A DNA stretch of 64,000 bases from Lactobacillus iners DSM 13335 (GCF_000160875.1 NZ_GG700802.1:44357-108356), one strand, 5' to 3'. Counted from the stretch's first letter, positions 24,095 to 34,306 are shown. Program-made: numbers and translations. Notes: a model not told the origin generated them from the letters alone.

Positions 24095-25183
24095 ATGAAA
24101 AAAGAACAAGAAATAAAGATGCTTAAAGAATTTTCAAATGCCAATTCTACTTCAGGATTTGAAGAGGAATTTGTAAAATTATTTGCAACATATGCTCAAG
24201 ATATTGCCAATGTTGAGATTGATGGTATGTATAATTTGTATGCTTCCAAAAAAGAAAATCAAGGTAATCGACCAGTTATTCAAATAGATGCTCATTCAGA
24301 TGCGGTAGGATTTATTACACAAGCTGTTCGACCAAATGGCTTAATAAAGTTCGTTCCTTTGGGTGGTTGGGTTAAATATAATATACCATCCTTAAAAGTA
24401 AGGATCCGCAATAAAGAAGGTGAATACATATCAGGTGTAGTTGCCACTAAACCACCTCATTTTATGACTGCTGCTGAGCGAAATACTATACCTGATATTG
24501 CAAGCATGTCTATCGATGTTGGTTCTTGCAGCAGAGAAGAGACCATTAACGATTACAAAATTGATACAGGGTGTCCAATTTTTGTCGATGTTGAATGTGC
24601 ATACAATCCTAAAAATGGTTTGTTCTTTGGCAAAGATTTTGATGATAGATTTGGTGCTGGAGCCATGATTTCTATCTTAGATAATTTAAAAAATGAAAAG
24701 CTAGATTTTGATCTCGTGTGTGCATTATCAGCTCAAGAAGAAGTCGGATTAAGAGGAGCATATGTTACTGCTAGGAAAGTAAAACCTGATGTATGTTTAG
24801 TTTTAGAATCTTGTCCTGCTGATGATACTTTTGAACCTGAATGGTTATCACAAACAGGTTTAAAAAGAGGACCGATGTTGCGAGATATGGATACTAGTTT
24901 TTTGCCAAATCCTAGGTTCCAACAATATGCTTGCCAATTAGCTGATCAATTAAACATCCCTTATACTCGTTCAGTTAGAACAGGTGGCGGACAGGATGGT
25001 GCTGCAATTTATTATGAAAATGGTGCTCCAACAATTGTGATTGGAATTCCTGTTCGATACGAACATTCACCTTATTGTTTCTCCGCCTATACTGATTTTA
25101 AAGCTAGTGTTGATTTAGCTACTGCTTTAGTTCGTGATTTGACAGTTGAAAAGTTAAATTCATTTAAGTTACAAAGTTTATAA
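24095..25183 (+). CDS. M42-family aminopeptidase (PepA/FrvX-like)
   Basis: 362-aa cytosolic metallo-aminopeptidase, probably glutamyl/aspartyl or broad. Binuclear-metal motifs: DAHSDAVGF (His, catalytic Asp), DFDDRFGAG (bridging Asp), SAQEEVGLRGA (catalytic Glu and ligand), LESCPADD and YEHSPY (His ligand). Complete family length. Fits peptide-based nutrition with Opp. ACAGGAGAAC precedes the ATG. Confidence 0.9.
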   Translation: MKKEQEIKMLKEFSNANSTSGFEEEFVKLFATYAQDIANVEIDGMYNLYASKKENQGNRPVIQIDAHSDAVGFITQAVRPNGLIKFVPLGGWVKYNIPSLKVRIRNKEGEYISGVVATKPPHFMTAAERNTIPDIASMSIDVGSCSREETINDYKIDTGCPIFVDVECAYNPKNGLFFGKDFDDRFGAGAMISILDNLKNEKLDFDLVCALSAQEEVGLRGAYVTARKVKPDVCLVLESCPADDTFEPEWLSQTGLKRGPMLRDMDTSFLPNPRFQQYACQLADQLNIPYTRSVRTGGGQDGAAIYYENGAPTIVIGIPVRYEHSPYCFSAYTDFKASVDLATALVRDLTVEKLNSFKLQSL

Positions 25184-25356
25184 AGTATTGTTATGTAAAA
25201 GAAGTTAATTAATTAAAGAATTTCATATTTTTAAAAAGCGAACATTTATAATAGCCCATATTTGAAAAAAACGGATTTATTTTAAAAAATATATGAAAAC
25301 TATCTAAAGACGTGTATAATAAAACTCGTGAGAAAAAAAGAGAGGGGTACAAGGGT

Positions 25357-26097
25357 ATGTCGTCAATTATTGAGTTTAAGCATGTTAATAAATATTTCGG
25401 AAAGTTGCATGCCTTAAAAGATATTAATTTAACAATTGATGAAGGACAGGTGGTTTCAATTATTGGTCCATCCGGTTCAGGTAAAAGTACGTTAATAAGA
25501 ACTATGAATGGTCTTGAAACAATTGATTCGGGGCAGTTGATAGTTGATGGGTATGATGTAGCGGATAAGCATACTGATATTAATAAAATAAGACGTGATG
25601 TAGGTATGGTTTTTCAACACTTTAATTTGTATGAGAATCATACTGTTTTAGAAAATATCACTTTAGCACCTAAAATAGTATTAAAAAGATCTGATGCAGA
25701 AAATGAAAAAATTGCAATGGATTTATTAAGAAAAGTCGGATTAGAAGATAAAGCCCAACAGTATCCAAGAAATTTATCAGGTGGACAAAAACAACGTGTT
25801 GCTATTGCAAGATCATTAGCAATGCGTCCTAAAGCAATTTTATTTGATGAACCAACTTCAGCTCTTGATCCTGAAATGATACAAGACGTGTTAGATGTTA
25901 TGAAATATGTTGCTGAACAAGGAATAACAATGGTAGTTATTACTCACGAAATGGGATTTGCACGTGAGGTAGCTAATAGGCTTATTTTCTTTGAAAATGG
26001 TCAAGTTCTTGAAGATACAGATCCAGAAAAGTTCTTTGATCATCCAGAAACAGAACGTGCACGTCAATTTTTAAGCAAAGTTATTTCAACGAAGTGA
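25357..26097 (+). CDS. glnQ: Glutamine-type ABC transporter ATP-binding protein
   Basis: 246 aa: Walker A GPSGSGKST, FQHFNLYENHTVLENI Q-loop of polar-amino-acid importers, signature LSGGQKQR, Walker B ILFDEPTSALDP, H-loop VITHE. The frame opens at 25312, but a TATAAT (25315-25320) sits there, so that segment is promoter or 5' leader; ATG 25357 gives the normal family N-terminus. Confidence 0.92.
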   Translation: MSSIIEFKHVNKYFGKLHALKDINLTIDEGQVVSIIGPSGSGKSTLIRTMNGLETIDSGQLIVDGYDVADKHTDINKIRRDVGMVFQHFNLYENHTVLENITLAPKIVLKRSDAENEKIAMDLLRKVGLEDKAQQYPRNLSGGQKQRVAIARSLAMRPKAILFDEPTSALDPEMIQDVLDVMKYVAEQGITMVVITHEMGFAREVANRLIFFENGQVLEDTDPEKFFDHPETERARQFLSKVISTK

Positions 26098-26105
26098 GTA
26101 AAAAA

Positions 26106-26927
26106 ATGAAAAAGATTCATAAAATTTTGCTTGCTCCCTTCATTCTATTTTTGTTACTTTTCTTAGGTGGTTGTGGGCAAGCTAAAAAAGTAAATGTATA
26201 TCAAAAAGTTAAACAAAGTAGAACAATGATATGGGGTACTAGGGCAGATACTAGGTTATTTGGTTATATGGATATCAAGAGCTCTAAAATAATAGGTTTT
26301 GAGATAGATATGGCCAAAGCTGTTACCAAGCAAATGTTAGGCAAAGACGCGGTGGCTAAATTTGTGCAAACAACTCCTAAAACGAGAATACCATTGTTGA
26401 AAAATCGTAATATCAATGCGATATGGGCTACGATGACGATTACGCCTGAACGAAAAAAGCAAGTTGATTTTGCTAGACCTTATATTGGTGCAGGTGCATC
26501 CCTACTGGTACCTAATAATTCAAAAATAAAGGATGTTCATCAACTTAATAATAAAAAAGTGCTAGCTGTTAAAGGAACTACAGCCGTAGCTGATATTAAA
26601 AAAGTTGCTCCTAAGGCAAAAGTTTTGGAATATGATGACTATGGTCAAGCTTTTAGCGCTTTAAAAGCTGGTCAAGGAGTTGCATTGACTACTGATAACT
26701 GTTTGCTAGCTGGTATAGCTAGTGAAAATCCTGGTTTTCACTTAATTGGTAAAAATTATACCAATCAACCATATGGTATTGCAGTTGACAAAGGTCAAGC
26801 TGAGTTAAGAGATCATATTAATAAGGCCTTATTAGCACTTAAAAAGAATGGTACTTATCATCGTTTGCTAGTTAAATGGTTTGATGGAATTCCTGGTTTT
26901 AACATTAAGGAGGCTGAAGTTCTATGA
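26106..26927 (+). CDS. glnH: Glutamine-type substrate-binding lipoprotein
   Basis: About 273 aa. Basic n-region, hydrophobic core and lipobox LGGC (Cys acylated), then an SBP_bac_3 domain (MIWGTRADTRLFGYMD, GFEIDMAKAVTKQML, MTITPERKKQVDFARPYI). Captures a polar amino acid outside the membrane. ATG 26106 preferred over GTG 26094, which overlaps the glnQ stop. Confidence 0.88.
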   Translation: MKKIHKILLAPFILFLLLFLGGCGQAKKVNVYQKVKQSRTMIWGTRADTRLFGYMDIKSSKIIGFEIDMAKAVTKQMLGKDAVAKFVQTTPKTRIPLLKNRNINAIWATMTITPERKKQVDFARPYIGAGASLLVPNNSKIKDVHQLNNKKVLAVKGTTAVADIKKVAPKAKVLEYDDYGQAFSALKAGQGVALTTDNCLLAGIASENPGFHLIGKNYTNQPYGIAVDKGQAELRDHINKALLALKKNGTYHRLLVKWFDGIPGFNIKEAEVL

Positions 26928-27562
26928 TCAATATTTTAGTTAATCATTGGCCTCAATTTATGCAGGGCTTGAGTTCAACTATAATGTGTAGTTTGATTGC
27001 TATATTTTTTAGTTTGATTATTGGAGTTATTTGTGCTTTGGTAGAGGTTTCTCCGTGCAGAATACCGCATTTAATAGCTCGAATTTATGTTGAGATTTTT
27101 CGTAATATACCATTGCTAATTATCGTTATGATTTTTTATCTGGTAGTTCCGCAAATGGGCTTAAAGTTAACAGGATTTGGTGCTGGAACGATTGCATTAA
27201 CCTTATATACTTCCGCTTTTATTTCTGAAACAGTAAAATCTGGTATTAATTCTATTGGTATTGGTCAAATGGAAGGTGCGAGATCTAATGGTATGTCTTA
27301 TGTTCAAGCTATGCGATATGTTGTTTTGCCACAAGCTTTAAAAGTTGTGATACCACCTTTGGGCAATCAATTTATCAGTTTGATTAAGAATTCTTCGGTG
27401 CTGGCATTTGTTGCTGGTTTTGATTTAATGTATCAGGCCGATGTTATTTCTCTTGCATCTTTTGAGACAGTTAATACTTATATTGTAGTTGGTCTACTTT
27501 ATTTGGTGCTAACTTTACCTTTAAGTTATTACATGAGATATTTAGAAGAAAAGCTTGCTTAG
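26924..27562 (+). CDS. glnM: Glutamine-type ABC permease 1
   Basis: 212-aa HisM/GlnP-type permease with about five helices; EIFRNIPLLIIVMIFY near residue 60 and the EAA loop SNGMSYVQAMRYVVLPQAL are typical. Overlaps glnH by 4 nt. With the next gene it forms the channel heterodimer. Confidence 0.88.
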   Translation: MINILVNHWPQFMQGLSSTIMCSLIAIFFSLIIGVICALVEVSPCRIPHLIARIYVEIFRNIPLLIIVMIFYLVVPQMGLKLTGFGAGTIALTLYTSAFISETVKSGINSIGIGQMEGARSNGMSYVQAMRYVVLPQALKVVIPPLGNQFISLIKNSSVLAFVAGFDLMYQADVISLASFETVNTYIVVGLLYLVLTLPLSYYMRYLEEKLA

Positions 27563-27571
27563 GAGGGTTAT

Positions 27572-28231
27572 ATGGAGACATTTATTCATGCGTATTCTTG
27601 GATTAACCTGCGTTTTCTTTTGCAAGGTTTGATGGTTACAGTATATATATCAATAGTTTCTATTATTTTGAGTTTTATCTTAGGATTATTTTTAGGCATA
27701 GTTAGATATTTGAAAATTAAAGTGATTTCGCATATTGTGGGATTCATTGTTGATATTTTAAGAAATTTACCTTTGCTTTTGATAATTTTCTTCGCATATT
27801 TTGGATTACCACAATTAGGGATTGTAACTAATGTTACCTGTGCCGCAATTATTGCTTTAGTTGTTTTTGAAGGAGCAATGTTAGCAGAAATTGTACGTAG
27901 TGGTATTGGTGCAGTTAATAAAGGGCAATTAGAGGGTGCGTTATCTAATGGTATGACATATGCTCAAGCAATGTATCATGTTGTGGTACCGCAGGCATTG
28001 CATTTTATGATACCAGCAATCTTATCACAATTTGTATCCTTAATTAAGGACACATCATTAGCTACAATTATAGTTCTACCAGAATTGTTGTATCATGCTC
28101 AAATTATATATAGTCAAAATACGACTTATTTACTTCCAATGTATGTGATAGTTGCGTTAATGTACTTTATTATATGTTTTACATTATCATTGATAGCTGA
28201 TCATTTGCAAAAACAGTATTCAGCAAAATAA
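27572..28231 (+). CDS. glnP: Glutamine-type ABC permease 2
   Basis: 219-aa paralogue of the preceding permease: DILRNLPLLLIIFFAYFGLP and EAA loop SNGMTYAQAMYHVVVPQAL. ATG 27572 follows AGGAGG. Last gene of the importer operon. Confidence 0.88.
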   Translation: METFIHAYSWINLRFLLQGLMVTVYISIVSIILSFILGLFLGIVRYLKIKVISHIVGFIVDILRNLPLLLIIFFAYFGLPQLGIVTNVTCAAIIALVVFEGAMLAEIVRSGIGAVNKGQLEGALSNGMTYAQAMYHVVVPQALHFMIPAILSQFVSLIKDTSLATIIVLPELLYHAQIIYSQNTTYLLPMYVIVALMYFIICFTLSLIADHLQKQYSAK

Positions 28232-28240
28232 TTTTGCAAA

Positions 28241-28274
28241 AAAATACTTCGATATTTTATCGAAGTATTTTTTT
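28241..28274 (+). terminator. Terminator of the glnQHMP operon
   Basis: AAAATACTTCGATA / TATCGAAGTATTTT stem followed by T run. Confidence 0.85.
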
Positions 28275-28353
28275 ACTATTTTGATACTAACAGGATTGAG
28301 GTAAATGTATTTTTTAGATTCTTATCTGCTTTAGTTAAAATATAGAATACAAT

Positions 28354-28386
28354 AAAAAAAGCAAGCCTAAAAATTAGACTTGCTTA
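28354..28386 (-). terminator. Terminator of rpmB
   Basis: On the minus strand AAGCAAG and CTTGCTT arms followed by seven T, just after the L28 stop. Confidence 0.8.
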
Positions 28387-28412
28387 TTTAGTTAATCATG
28401 TTTAACTGAGTT

Positions 28413-28598
28413 TTATACACGAGTAACCTTACCGGACTTCAAAGTACGTGCTGAAACCCATACACGCTTAGGCTTACCATCAACAAGAATGCGAACTTTT
28501 TGAAGGTTTGGCTTCCATGAACGTCTAACTGCGTTCAAAGCCTTTGAGCGTTTGTTACCAAATGTTGTCTTGCAACCAGTAATAATATCTTTTGCCAT
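28413..28598 (-). CDS. rpmB: Ribosomal protein bL28
   Basis: 61-aa component of the 50S subunit: [33 protein letters not shown] and C-terminal [12 protein letters not shown]. No Zn-binding Cys pairs, so the zinc-independent form. The frame is open 10 codons further, but the Met before AKDIITG follows AAGGAGGG and matches the family start. Divergent from the Asp23-like gene, as in other Bacilli. Confidence 0.97.
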   Translation of the reverse strand: MAKDIITGCKTTFGNKRSKALNAVRRSWKPNLQKVRILVDGKPKRVWVSARTLKSGKVTRV

Positions 28599-28639
28599 TG
28601 TGCTAAACCCTCCTTTAAATGTAGTCATAGTACTTTAAT

Positions 28640-28668
28640 AATTTATCATATATGTGAAACAAATGCAA
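28640..28668 (-). promoter_or_regulatory. Candidate promoter of rpmB
   Basis: Minus strand TTGCAT (28668-28663), 17-nt spacer, TAAATT (28645-28640). Confidence 0.5.
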
Positions 28669-28693
28669 CTTAAGATATTATTTTTTGCTTTTT

Positions 28694-28721
28694 TTGCTTA
28701 AGAATTGTTTTCTGCTATTAT
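28694..28721 (+). promoter_or_regulatory. Candidate promoter of the Asp23-like/fakA operon
   Basis: TTGCTT (28694-28699), 16-nt spacer, TATTAT (28716-28721), divergent from the rpmB promoter. Confidence 0.5.
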
Positions 28722-28773
28722 AGCTATGTTAAAATGGTTAAGTAAATATATTCTTCAGAAATGGAGGAAAAAA

Positions 28774-29133
28774 ATGGCTGTTAAAATTAAAACAAAATAT
28801 GGTTTGGTTGATATATCAAGTAATGTCATTTCTACTGTAGTAGGTGGTGCTGCAACCACTAATTATGGAGTTGTTGGCATGGCATCAAAAAATGCATTAA
28901 GAGATGGTGCGTTTGCGATTTTAAATAAGGAAAATTATCGCAAAGGTGTTGTTGTTAAGATAGATGACAATCAAATTGTTGTCGACGTTTACATAATTGT
29001 AGGTTATGGCTTGAAGATTTCTGAAGTTAGCAGAAATGTTCAGGATAGTGTTAAATATAATCTTGAAAATCTTTTAGGCATTAAAGCTAAAACCGTCAAT
29101 GTTGTGGTACAAGGTGTAAAAGTTTTAGATTAA
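28774..29133 (+). CDS. Asp23/Gls24-family envelope stress protein (YloU-like)
   Basis: 119-aa small cytosolic alkaline-shock-type protein: TKYGLVDISSNVISTVVGGAA at the start and the central VDVYIIVGYGLKISEVSRNVQDSVKYNLE. Position between rpmB and fakA matches YloU. ATG 28774 follows TGGAGG; the longer frame includes the promoter region. Confidence 0.92.
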   Translation: MAVKIKTKYGLVDISSNVISTVVGGAATTNYGVVGMASKNALRDGAFAILNKENYRKGVVVKIDDNQIVVDVYIIVGYGLKISEVSRNVQDSVKYNLENLLGIKAKTVNVVVQGVKVLD

Positions 29134-29156
29134 TATGCTTAACTGGAGGATTAGTA

Positions 29157-30821
29157 GTGGTATTGAATAATATTGATAGTCAGCGTTTTAAAGATATGGT
29201 TCGTGTGGCCACGCATCGTATGGGAAAAAATGCTGAATTTGTTAACAAATTAAATGTTTTTCCTGTTCCAGATGGTGATACAGGAACTAATATGAATTTA
29301 ACAATGGAAAGCGGTGCAAGAGCCGTTAATGAAAATAATAGCAGTTGTGTAGGCGATTTAACCAAGAGTCTTGCTAAAGGAATGTTAATGGGAGCTCGTG
29401 GTAATTCAGGAGTAATTACATCTCAATTATTTAGAGGATTCTATAAAGCTACTGAAAATAAAAAAGTACTAACTGCTCAAGACTTATCTCAAGCTTTTTC
29501 TAATGGTGTTGCAACTGCATATAAAGCAGTGATGAAACCAGTAGAAGGTACTATTTTGACTGTAGCACGTGTTGCAGCTGAAAAAGGTGCAAGCAAAGCA
29601 AGTGAAACTAATGATGTGATTGCAGTTATGAAAGCAATTGTAAGCGGTGCTAAGGAGGCATTAAAAACGACTCCTGATTTGTTACCGGTTTTAAAACAAG
29701 TTGGTGTAGTTGACTCTGGAGGTCAAGGGTTAGTTTTTATCTATCAAGGATTTCTTGAAGGTTTAATGGGTAAAAAAGTAAACGATGCCTTTCAACTTGG
29801 TGAAAATGAAATGGATGAGTTAATCAATGTAACTCATCATCAAGCTGAATCTGCACAAGTTCAATTATCTACGGGTGATATTAAAAATGGCTATTGTACT
29901 GAGATTATGGTCGATTTGACAGCATCTATAGCAGATAAGAAGAAATTTGATTTAGCAGAGTTTAGAGCATACTTGTCTGAACTAGGTGATTCTTTATTAG
30001 CAGTTTCTGATGGTGATATTGCTAAGGTTCATATTCATACTGAATATCCTGCTAAAATTTTTGCATATGGTAAGCAATTTGGAAAACTAGGTAAAATTAA
30101 AATTGATAATATGCGAATTCAGCACGAAACAATTGTTGAAAATAGTAAAGAACAAGAAGAAAGTGTAGATTTCGCAGTTATTGCAGTTGCATCTGGTCAT
30201 GGAATTAGGGATATTTTTAAGAGTGAAGGTGTTAATCGGATTATTTCTGGTGGACAGACTATGAATCCTTCAACACAAGACATTATAGATGCCATTAATA
30301 AATCTGGTGCTTCTAAGGCCATAATTTTACCCAATAACGGCAATATTATTATGGCTGCAAAACAAGCTGCAGAAGTTGCTAATATTCCTGTAGGTATAGT
30401 ACCAACCAAGACTATTTCACAGGGATTAACTGCGATGTTAGCTTTTGATCCTGAAGTTAGTGTAGAAGAAAATGTAACAGCAATGAGTTCTGAGCTTGAT
30501 ACTGTAGTATCTGGTGAAGTTACTAAAGCCATTCGTGATACAACTATAGATGATATTGAAGTTAAGGAAGGCGATTATTTAGGTATCATTGACGGAAAAA
30601 TCAAAATAGATGATCCTGATATTATTTCTGCTAGCCTTAGAATGATTGAAAATATGTTGGATGATGATAGTGAAATTGTAACTTTAATGTATGGTAGTGA
30701 TGCTAATGCAACACAGGCTGAGAAAATTGCTGATAAATTGAGAGCAAGCCATGAAGATTTGGAAATTGAAATTCATGATGGTGGACAGCCAGTTTATTAT
30801 TTCTTGGTATCTGTAGAATAA
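29157..30821 (+). CDS. fakA: Fatty acid kinase catalytic subunit (FakA/YloV)
   Basis: 554 aa. N-terminal DhaL-like kinase domain with the Mg/ATP motif NVFPVPDGDTGTNMNLTM and GARGNSGVI; middle and C-terminal FakA domains (YCTEIMVDL, HIHTEYPAKI, LPNNGNIIMAAKQAAE). It phosphorylates exogenous fatty acids carried by a FakB (not in this window), yielding acyl phosphate for PlsX/PlsY, and plsX lies nearby. GTG start after GGAGGA. Confidence 0.92.
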   Translation: MVLNNIDSQRFKDMVRVATHRMGKNAEFVNKLNVFPVPDGDTGTNMNLTMESGARAVNENNSSCVGDLTKSLAKGMLMGARGNSGVITSQLFRGFYKATENKKVLTAQDLSQAFSNGVATAYKAVMKPVEGTILTVARVAAEKGASKASETNDVIAVMKAIVSGAKEALKTTPDLLPVLKQVGVVDSGGQGLVFIYQGFLEGLMGKKVNDAFQLGENEMDELINVTHHQAESAQVQLSTGDIKNGYCTEIMVDLTASIADKKKFDLAEFRAYLSELGDSLLAVSDGDIAKVHIHTEYPAKIFAYGKQFGKLGKIKIDNMRIQHETIVENSKEQEESVDFAVIAVASGHGIRDIFKSEGVNRIISGGQTMNPSTQDIIDAINKSGASKAIILPNNGNIIMAAKQAAEVANIPVGIVPTKTISQGLTAMLAFDPEVSVEENVTAMSSELDTVVSGEVTKAIRDTTIDDIEVKEGDYLGIIDGKIKIDDPDIISASLRMIENMLDDDSEIVTLMYGSDANATQAEKIADKLRASHEDLEIEIHDGGQPVYYFLVSVE

Positions 30822-30822
30822 A

Positions 30823-32844
30823 ATGGGAATAGTTAATTTGAAGGTACTTTTAAACCCTGTTAGTGATTTAGATGGAGTCGGTGTTAAAACTGCTGAAGCT
30901 TTATCACAATTAAAAATAAAAACTATATATGACTTACTATTTTATTTTCCGCGTAGATATGATAGTCTAGAAACTTTTCCTTTAAATGAGTTAAAAGATG
31001 GTCAAAAGGTTTTGCTGAAGGGAAAAATTGTGACTGATGTTGTAGTTAGCAGATATGGTTATCATAATACAAGGCTAAATTTTAAGATGCAAATTGACCA
31101 TGATATTATCATGGTCAATTTTTTTAATCAACCATGGTTAAAAAAGCAGTTACAAAAAGGCAATGATATCGCTATTTATGGTAAATACGTGTTAGCTAGT
31201 CAAACTTTGAGTGCTTATAAGATTGTTTTGAGAGAGGAGGGCTTTGAACCTGTTTATTCATTAAATAGTCATATTAAGCAAAAAAAATTAGTTAGCTTTA
31301 TTAGCCAGGCTATAGAAAAATATCTTCCTCAATTACCAGAAGTAATACCGCAATACTTACGAGATAAATATAAATTGTTAGATGTTAAATCAATGATTAT
31401 TCAAATGCATCAACCTAAGGATCTTCAGCAAGTAAAAGTTGCACAAAGAACAGCCATTTTTTTGGAGTTTTTTGTTTTTCAATTGCAATTATCACAATTA
31501 TTGTATGCAAATGATCAAAAGAATAGTGGTATTGCTAAAAAATATGATAGTAGTGCAATTAATGAGTTAAAAGAATCTATTAATTTTCAATTATCAGATG
31601 ATCAAATTCAAGCTATTAACGAAATTTTGGCTGATCTCGCTTCTGCTAAACGAATGAATCGTTTATTACAAGGGGATGTTGGTTCAGGAAAAACCATCGT
31701 AGCTGTTTTTGCAATTTTTGCCTGTATTACAGCTGGCTATCAAGTTGCATTAATGGTGCCTACTGAAATTTTAGCCCAGCAGCATATGAATAAAATTGTA
31801 GCTATTTTGGAGCCTTTAGGTGTACGTTGTGCATTATTAACTAGTAGCACTAAGTTGAATGAAAAAAAAGAGATCTATCGTGAATTGAAAGATGGAATTA
31901 TCAACTTAGTAATAGGTACACATGCTATTATTCAAGATCCAGTTATTTTTAAAAAACTAGGATTAGTAATTATTGATGAGCAACATAGATTTGGTGTCGA
32001 TCAAAGAAAGCAGTTGTTAAATAAGGGAAAAATGGTGGATATATTGGCAATGTCTGCCACGCCAATTCCGCGAACTTTGGCTCTTAGTGTTTATGGTGAA
32101 AATAGTGTTTCTGAAATTCATCAGATGCCTCTTGGGCGAAAAAAAGTTATATCTTACTGGATCACATCTGATAGTTTAAGAAAATTATTGACGCTCATGA
32201 ATGAGCAATTGGAACAAGGATTTCAGATTTATGTGGTAGCTCCACTAATAGCAGAATCAGATAAGTTACATTTAAAGAATGCAGAAACTTTGTATAAGAA
32301 AATGGCTCTATATTTTGGCTCAGATAAAGTAGCTTTATTACATGGAAAAATGGCTAGTAGTCAAAAAAGTGACATTATGGATGCTTTTATCCATGGAAGT
32401 ATCAAAATTTTGATTACAACCAGTGTAATAGAAGTAGGTGTGGATGTTGCTAATGCTAATATGATGATTATTTTTAATGCTGACCATTTTGGCTTAAGTC
32501 AATTGCATCAGCTCAGAGGTCGAATTGGTCGTGGTAGCACACAAAGTTATTGTATTTTTGTTAGTGATCCTAAAACTGATAGTGCCAAAAAGCGTCTGAA
32601 AATTATAAGTACATGTGATGATGGTTTTGCATTAGCACGTGAAGACTTAAAATTACGTGGTGAAGGTGACCTTTTTGGACAAGCCCAATCTGGTATTCCA
32701 CAATTTAAATTAGGAGATATAATTAATAATTATAATATTTTTACTACAGCTCAAAAGGAAAGCAAGATTTTAGTGCATCAAAATCCTGAGTTAGTTGGTG
32801 AAGAATATGATTTCTTGAAACTATTAATGGAGTATGATGATTAA
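30823..32844 (+). CDS. recG: ATP-dependent DNA helicase RecG
   Basis: 673-aa fork-regression helicase. N-terminal OB wedge domain, then SF2 motor: Walker A GDVGSGKTIVA (~286), DEQH box (IIDEQHRFG), SATPIPRTL, and QLRGRIGRG motif VI. The 1-nt gap after fakA indicates one operon. An intact full-length protein. Confidence 0.95.
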   Translation: MGIVNLKVLLNPVSDLDGVGVKTAEALSQLKIKTIYDLLFYFPRRYDSLETFPLNELKDGQKVLLKGKIVTDVVVSRYGYHNTRLNFKMQIDHDIIMVNFFNQPWLKKQLQKGNDIAIYGKYVLASQTLSAYKIVLREEGFEPVYSLNSHIKQKKLVSFISQAIEKYLPQLPEVIPQYLRDKYKLLDVKSMIIQMHQPKDLQQVKVAQRTAIFLEFFVFQLQLSQLLYANDQKNSGIAKKYDSSAINELKESINFQLSDDQIQAINEILADLASAKRMNRLLQGDVGSGKTIVAVFAIFACITAGYQVALMVPTEILAQQHMNKIVAILEPLGVRCALLTSSTKLNEKKEIYRELKDGIINLVIGTHAIIQDPVIFKKLGLVIIDEQHRFGVDQRKQLLNKGKMVDILAMSATPIPRTLALSVYGENSVSEIHQMPLGRKKVISYWITSDSLRKLLTLMNEQLEQGFQIYVVAPLIAESDKLHLKNAETLYKKMALYFGSDKVALLHGKMASSQKSDIMDAFIHGSIKILITTSVIEVGVDVANANMMIIFNADHFGLSQLHQLRGRIGRGSTQSYCIFVSDPKTDSAKKRLKIISTCDDGFALAREDLKLRGEGDLFGQAQSGIPQFKLGDIINNYNIFTTAQKESKILVHQNPELVGEEYDFLKLLMEYDD

Positions 32845-32864
32845 TAAATAAAAGTGAGGTTGAC

Positions 32865-33866
32865 ATGAAAAAAATAGCGATTGATGCAATGGGTGGTGAA
32901 CATGCACCACAAGCTATTGTGGAGGCAGTGCTAAGTTTAGTTAAACAATTACCGCAAACTAAATTTATTTTATTTGGTGATAAAAATAAAATAGAAAATT
33001 GTTTAATTGGTGTTAAATGTGAAAGAATAGAAATCGTTAATACTACAGAAGTTATAGATGATAGTGATGAACCTGTGAAAGCCATTAAGCAAAAAGGCGA
33101 TTCATCTATGGTCGTAGCAGCTAAATATGTTAAAGATGGTCAGGCTGATGCGTTATTTTCTATGGGAAATACAGGTGCATTATTGGCATGCGGTATTTTT
33201 ATTATTGGTCGGATTAAAGGAGTTAAGCGTCCAGCATTAATGCCTACATTACCTAGTTCATCAAATAAATTGGGTTTTAATATGATTGACGTTGGTGCTA
33301 ATGCTCAGAGTAAGCCTGAATATTTAATACAATGGGCAAAAATGGCAGAGCTGTATGCTGAAAAAATTCGGAAAATTGCTCACCCTAGAATCGCTTTGTT
33401 AAATAATGGTGCAGAATTTGATAAAGGGGATGCTTTGCATCAAGAAGTATATAAAAAATTGTTGAAAGAAGATTTAAATTTTGTAGGCAATATTGAAGGA
33501 AATGAGTTGTTTAGTGATAAGGCAGATATTGTTGTGACAGATGGTTTTTGTGGCAATATTGCTCTTAAAACACTTGAAGGTACATCACAAGTTATAGTTC
33601 ACGAGATGAAACAAAGTTTACTTAACAATGGAATTATAGTTAAGTTAGGTGCTTTATTAGCTAAACATGGTTTGCAAAGTCTAAAATCACATTTTGACGT
33701 TGCTAGATATGGTGGTGCTGTTTTAATAGGATTAAACGCACCGGTTGTTAAAACACATGGTAGATCTGATAAACGTCCAGTTTATTATACTTTATTACAA
33801 ATCGATAAGATGTTAGATGAACATTTAATTGATGAATTCAAAAAATATTTTTTAAATAATAACTAG
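32865..33866 (+). CDS. plsX: Phosphate acyltransferase PlsX
   Basis: 333 aa; converts acyl-ACP and phosphate to acyl phosphate for phosphatidate synthesis at the membrane. Family signature AIDAMGGEHAP at the N-terminus, SMGNTGALLACG, DVGANAQSKPEYL and VTDGFCGNIALKT. AGTGAGG precedes the ATG. Confidence 0.95.
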   Translation: MKKIAIDAMGGEHAPQAIVEAVLSLVKQLPQTKFILFGDKNKIENCLIGVKCERIEIVNTTEVIDDSDEPVKAIKQKGDSSMVVAAKYVKDGQADALFSMGNTGALLACGIFIIGRIKGVKRPALMPTLPSSSNKLGFNMIDVGANAQSKPEYLIQWAKMAELYAEKIRKIAHPRIALLNNGAEFDKGDALHQEVYKKLLKEDLNFVGNIEGNELFSDKADIVVTDGFCGNIALKTLEGTSQVIVHEMKQSLLNNGIIVKLGALLAKHGLQSLKSHFDVARYGGAVLIGLNAPVVKTHGRSDKRPVYYTLLQIDKMLDEHLIDEFKKYFLNNN

Positions 33867-33916
33867 CATTGTAAGAATAAATAGATTAAACTTTATTTTA
33901 TTATGGAGGGGATAGT

Positions 33917-34159
33917 ATGTCAGAAGAAGAAATTTTTAATAAAATCGCCAATATTATTGAAGACCGTTTTGAAATTAATCGTAGCAATATAACGCTGAAT
34001 TTAAATTTTAAGAATGATTTAGATGCTGACTCGATTGATTTTGTTGAATTTGTGATGGATTTGGAAGAAGCATTTGGTGCTGATATTTCCGATGAAGATG
34101 CAGAAAAATTAAAAACAGTTGGTGAAGCTGTCAAGTATATTTATCAAAGGCAAAATTGA
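33917..34159 (+). CDS. acpP: Acyl carrier protein
   Basis: 80-aa acidic four-helix protein carrying acyl chains on phosphopantetheine at Ser39 in DADSIDFVE (family DSL becomes DSI). GGAGGGG precedes the ATG. Follows plsX as in the usual recG-plsX-acpP order. Confidence 0.95.
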   Translation: MSEEEIFNKIANIIEDRFEINRSNITLNLNFKNDLDADSIDFVEFVMDLEEAFGADISDEDAEKLKTVGEAVKYIYQRQN

Positions 34160-34208
34160 AATAAATTTAAAAGATTTTAGCAAACTTAAAGAATAATTAA
34201 TTAAGTTA

Positions 34209-34237
34209 TTGATTTAAGTCTTACTTTTGTATATAAT
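34209..34237 (+). promoter_or_regulatory. Promoter of oppDFBC
   Basis: TTGATT (34209-34214), 17-nt spacer, TATAAT (34232-34237). Confidence 0.7.
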
Positions 34238-34306
34238 AATAGCAATATTTAAAATCTAATTGACTTTTAATTATATGATACCTATTTATTGAGAGGAGAA
34301 TGTCTT

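Noticed and set aside
25312..25356. Upstream start of glnQ
   Set aside because: The segment contains a TATAAT box, and the family N-terminus begins at ATG 25357.
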